A stretch of 64,000 nt of DNA from Capnocytophaga stomatis (GTDB lineage: Bacteria; Bacteroidota; Bacteroidia; Flavobacteriales; Flavobacteriaceae): positions 248,001-312,000 of the forward strand of contig NZ_CP022387.1 of the NCBI RefSeq assembly GCF_002302635.1, given 5' to 3'. Under the pieces are notes generated by a model. That model saw nothing but the letters and a program-made list of their open reading frames with translations. It ran no database searches and had not been told where the DNA came from. Within the stretch, counting starts at the first letter, position 1. Each line of letters starts with the position of its first letter. Shown piece after piece: positions 63,591-64,000 of this stretch. A program made the translations under genes and the position numbers.

Positions 63591-64000
63591 TTATCTTGCG
63601 TGCTTAGTCCAAGGTTTTAGCAACGTATTACTTACCTCTCCAAACCCAATACGAAGGTTATGTTTTTTGCAGTAACCTTTTATTGTAATTGTATCATTAT
63701 CTTTAAGATACGTCCGTTCACTTCCGTTGTTTAAGATGATTTTTTTAGTTCCTCCTTGTGTAATTTCAAGCAAAGAACTGCCACTTTTATCAGTATTTCC
63801 GGAAATGGCTCCGCTTGACATCAAATCACCGCTATTCACCTTACATCCGCTGATGGTATGATGTGTAAGTTGCTGATCCATAGTCCAAAAAGTATTCAGA
63901 TAATTTGTTTTTGAAACCATCGTTGTATCTCCTGTTGAATCTGCGAGAAATACTTCTAAATGAATATCATAAGTGTAATTTTCTTCTTTTTGAAGGTATG
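63591..64000 (-). CDS. fahA: Fumarylacetoacetase, 3' part
   Basis: The last step of tyrosine degradation splits fumarylacetoacetate into fumarate and acetoacetate. The frame is open to the window edge; it includes YTYDIHLEVFLAD, then TMDQQLTHHTISGCKVNSGD, SGAISG and the C-terminal GYCKKHNLRIGFGEVSNT, all characteristic of eukaryote-like fumarylacetoacetases. Roughly the last third of the protein is present. The start lies beyond the window. Confidence 0.9.
   Translation of the reverse strand, partial: YLQKEENYTYDIHLEVFLADSTGDTTMVSKTNYLNTFWTMDQQLTHHTISGCKVNSGDLMSSGAISGNTDKSGSSLLEITQGGTKKIILNNGSERTYLKDNDTITIKGYCKKHNLRIGFGEVSNTLLKPWTKHAR

Overview
The window is AT-rich chromosomal DNA of a Flavobacteriaceae bacterium (Bacteroidota), most likely a Capnocytophaga. 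The grounds are promoters of the Bacteroidota type (TTTG about 19-20 nt upstream of TAnnTTTG), a GldA-type gliding ABC ATPase, a DnaE polymerase with a fused proofreading exonuclease, Kdo synthesis genes, OxyR, and many small lipoproteins. The species is inference. I saw no tRNA, rRNA operon, CRISPR array or intact transposase.

1-16.7 kb is mostly housekeeping: an ABC exporter pair, the RNase P RNA (rnpB), pcm, asd, cca, kdsA, marC, an M64 peptidase, a heptosyltransferase-like GT9 gene overlapping aroQ, a short-chain epimerase next to ferritin, two lipoproteins (one with a metzincin zinc motif), kdsB, a luciferase-like oxidoreductase and oxyR.

16.8-27.9 kb is an accessory island. Eight promoters there each carry an inverted repeat whose centre lies 18-19 bp upstream of the -7 box. 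There are two operator types: TATGC-N9-GCATA at five sites and TGTATCA-N5-TGATACA at three. They precede YD-repeat-like proteins, a DUF1643-like gene broken by one in-frame TAG, an LRR protein fused to a SprT-like metallopeptidase, a BspA-type LRR protein, unknown proteins and one of two WYL-domain regulators. A leftover 3' tip of a third WYL gene and a 123-nt nested palindrome also lie here. I read this as a WYL-controlled, cassette-like conflict or defence island. It is the best candidate in the window for an undescribed system.

27.9-40.7 kb is core again: dnaQ-dnaE fusion, menC-like, rpsO-pnp, cardiolipin synthase, a K+/H+ antiporter and pepT.

40.9-54.2 kb is a second accessory region, nearly all on the minus strand: an orphan polymorphic-toxin array. 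Two toxin C-terminal modules (a WHH nuclease and an HNH-like protein) each begin at an identical 80-bp remnant of a Hint pre-toxin domain, and a third remnant has no toxin. Immunity genes (three SUKH/SMI1-KNR4 and one unknown), small membrane proteins, an ankyrin protein and duplicated lipoproteins are interleaved. No parent Rhs-like gene is in the window.

54.8-64 kb is core: gldA, a Prc-type protease, ftsX-DUF3098-uppP, a DUF2147 protein, yicC-gmk-nadD and the 3' part of a fumarylacetoacetase gene.
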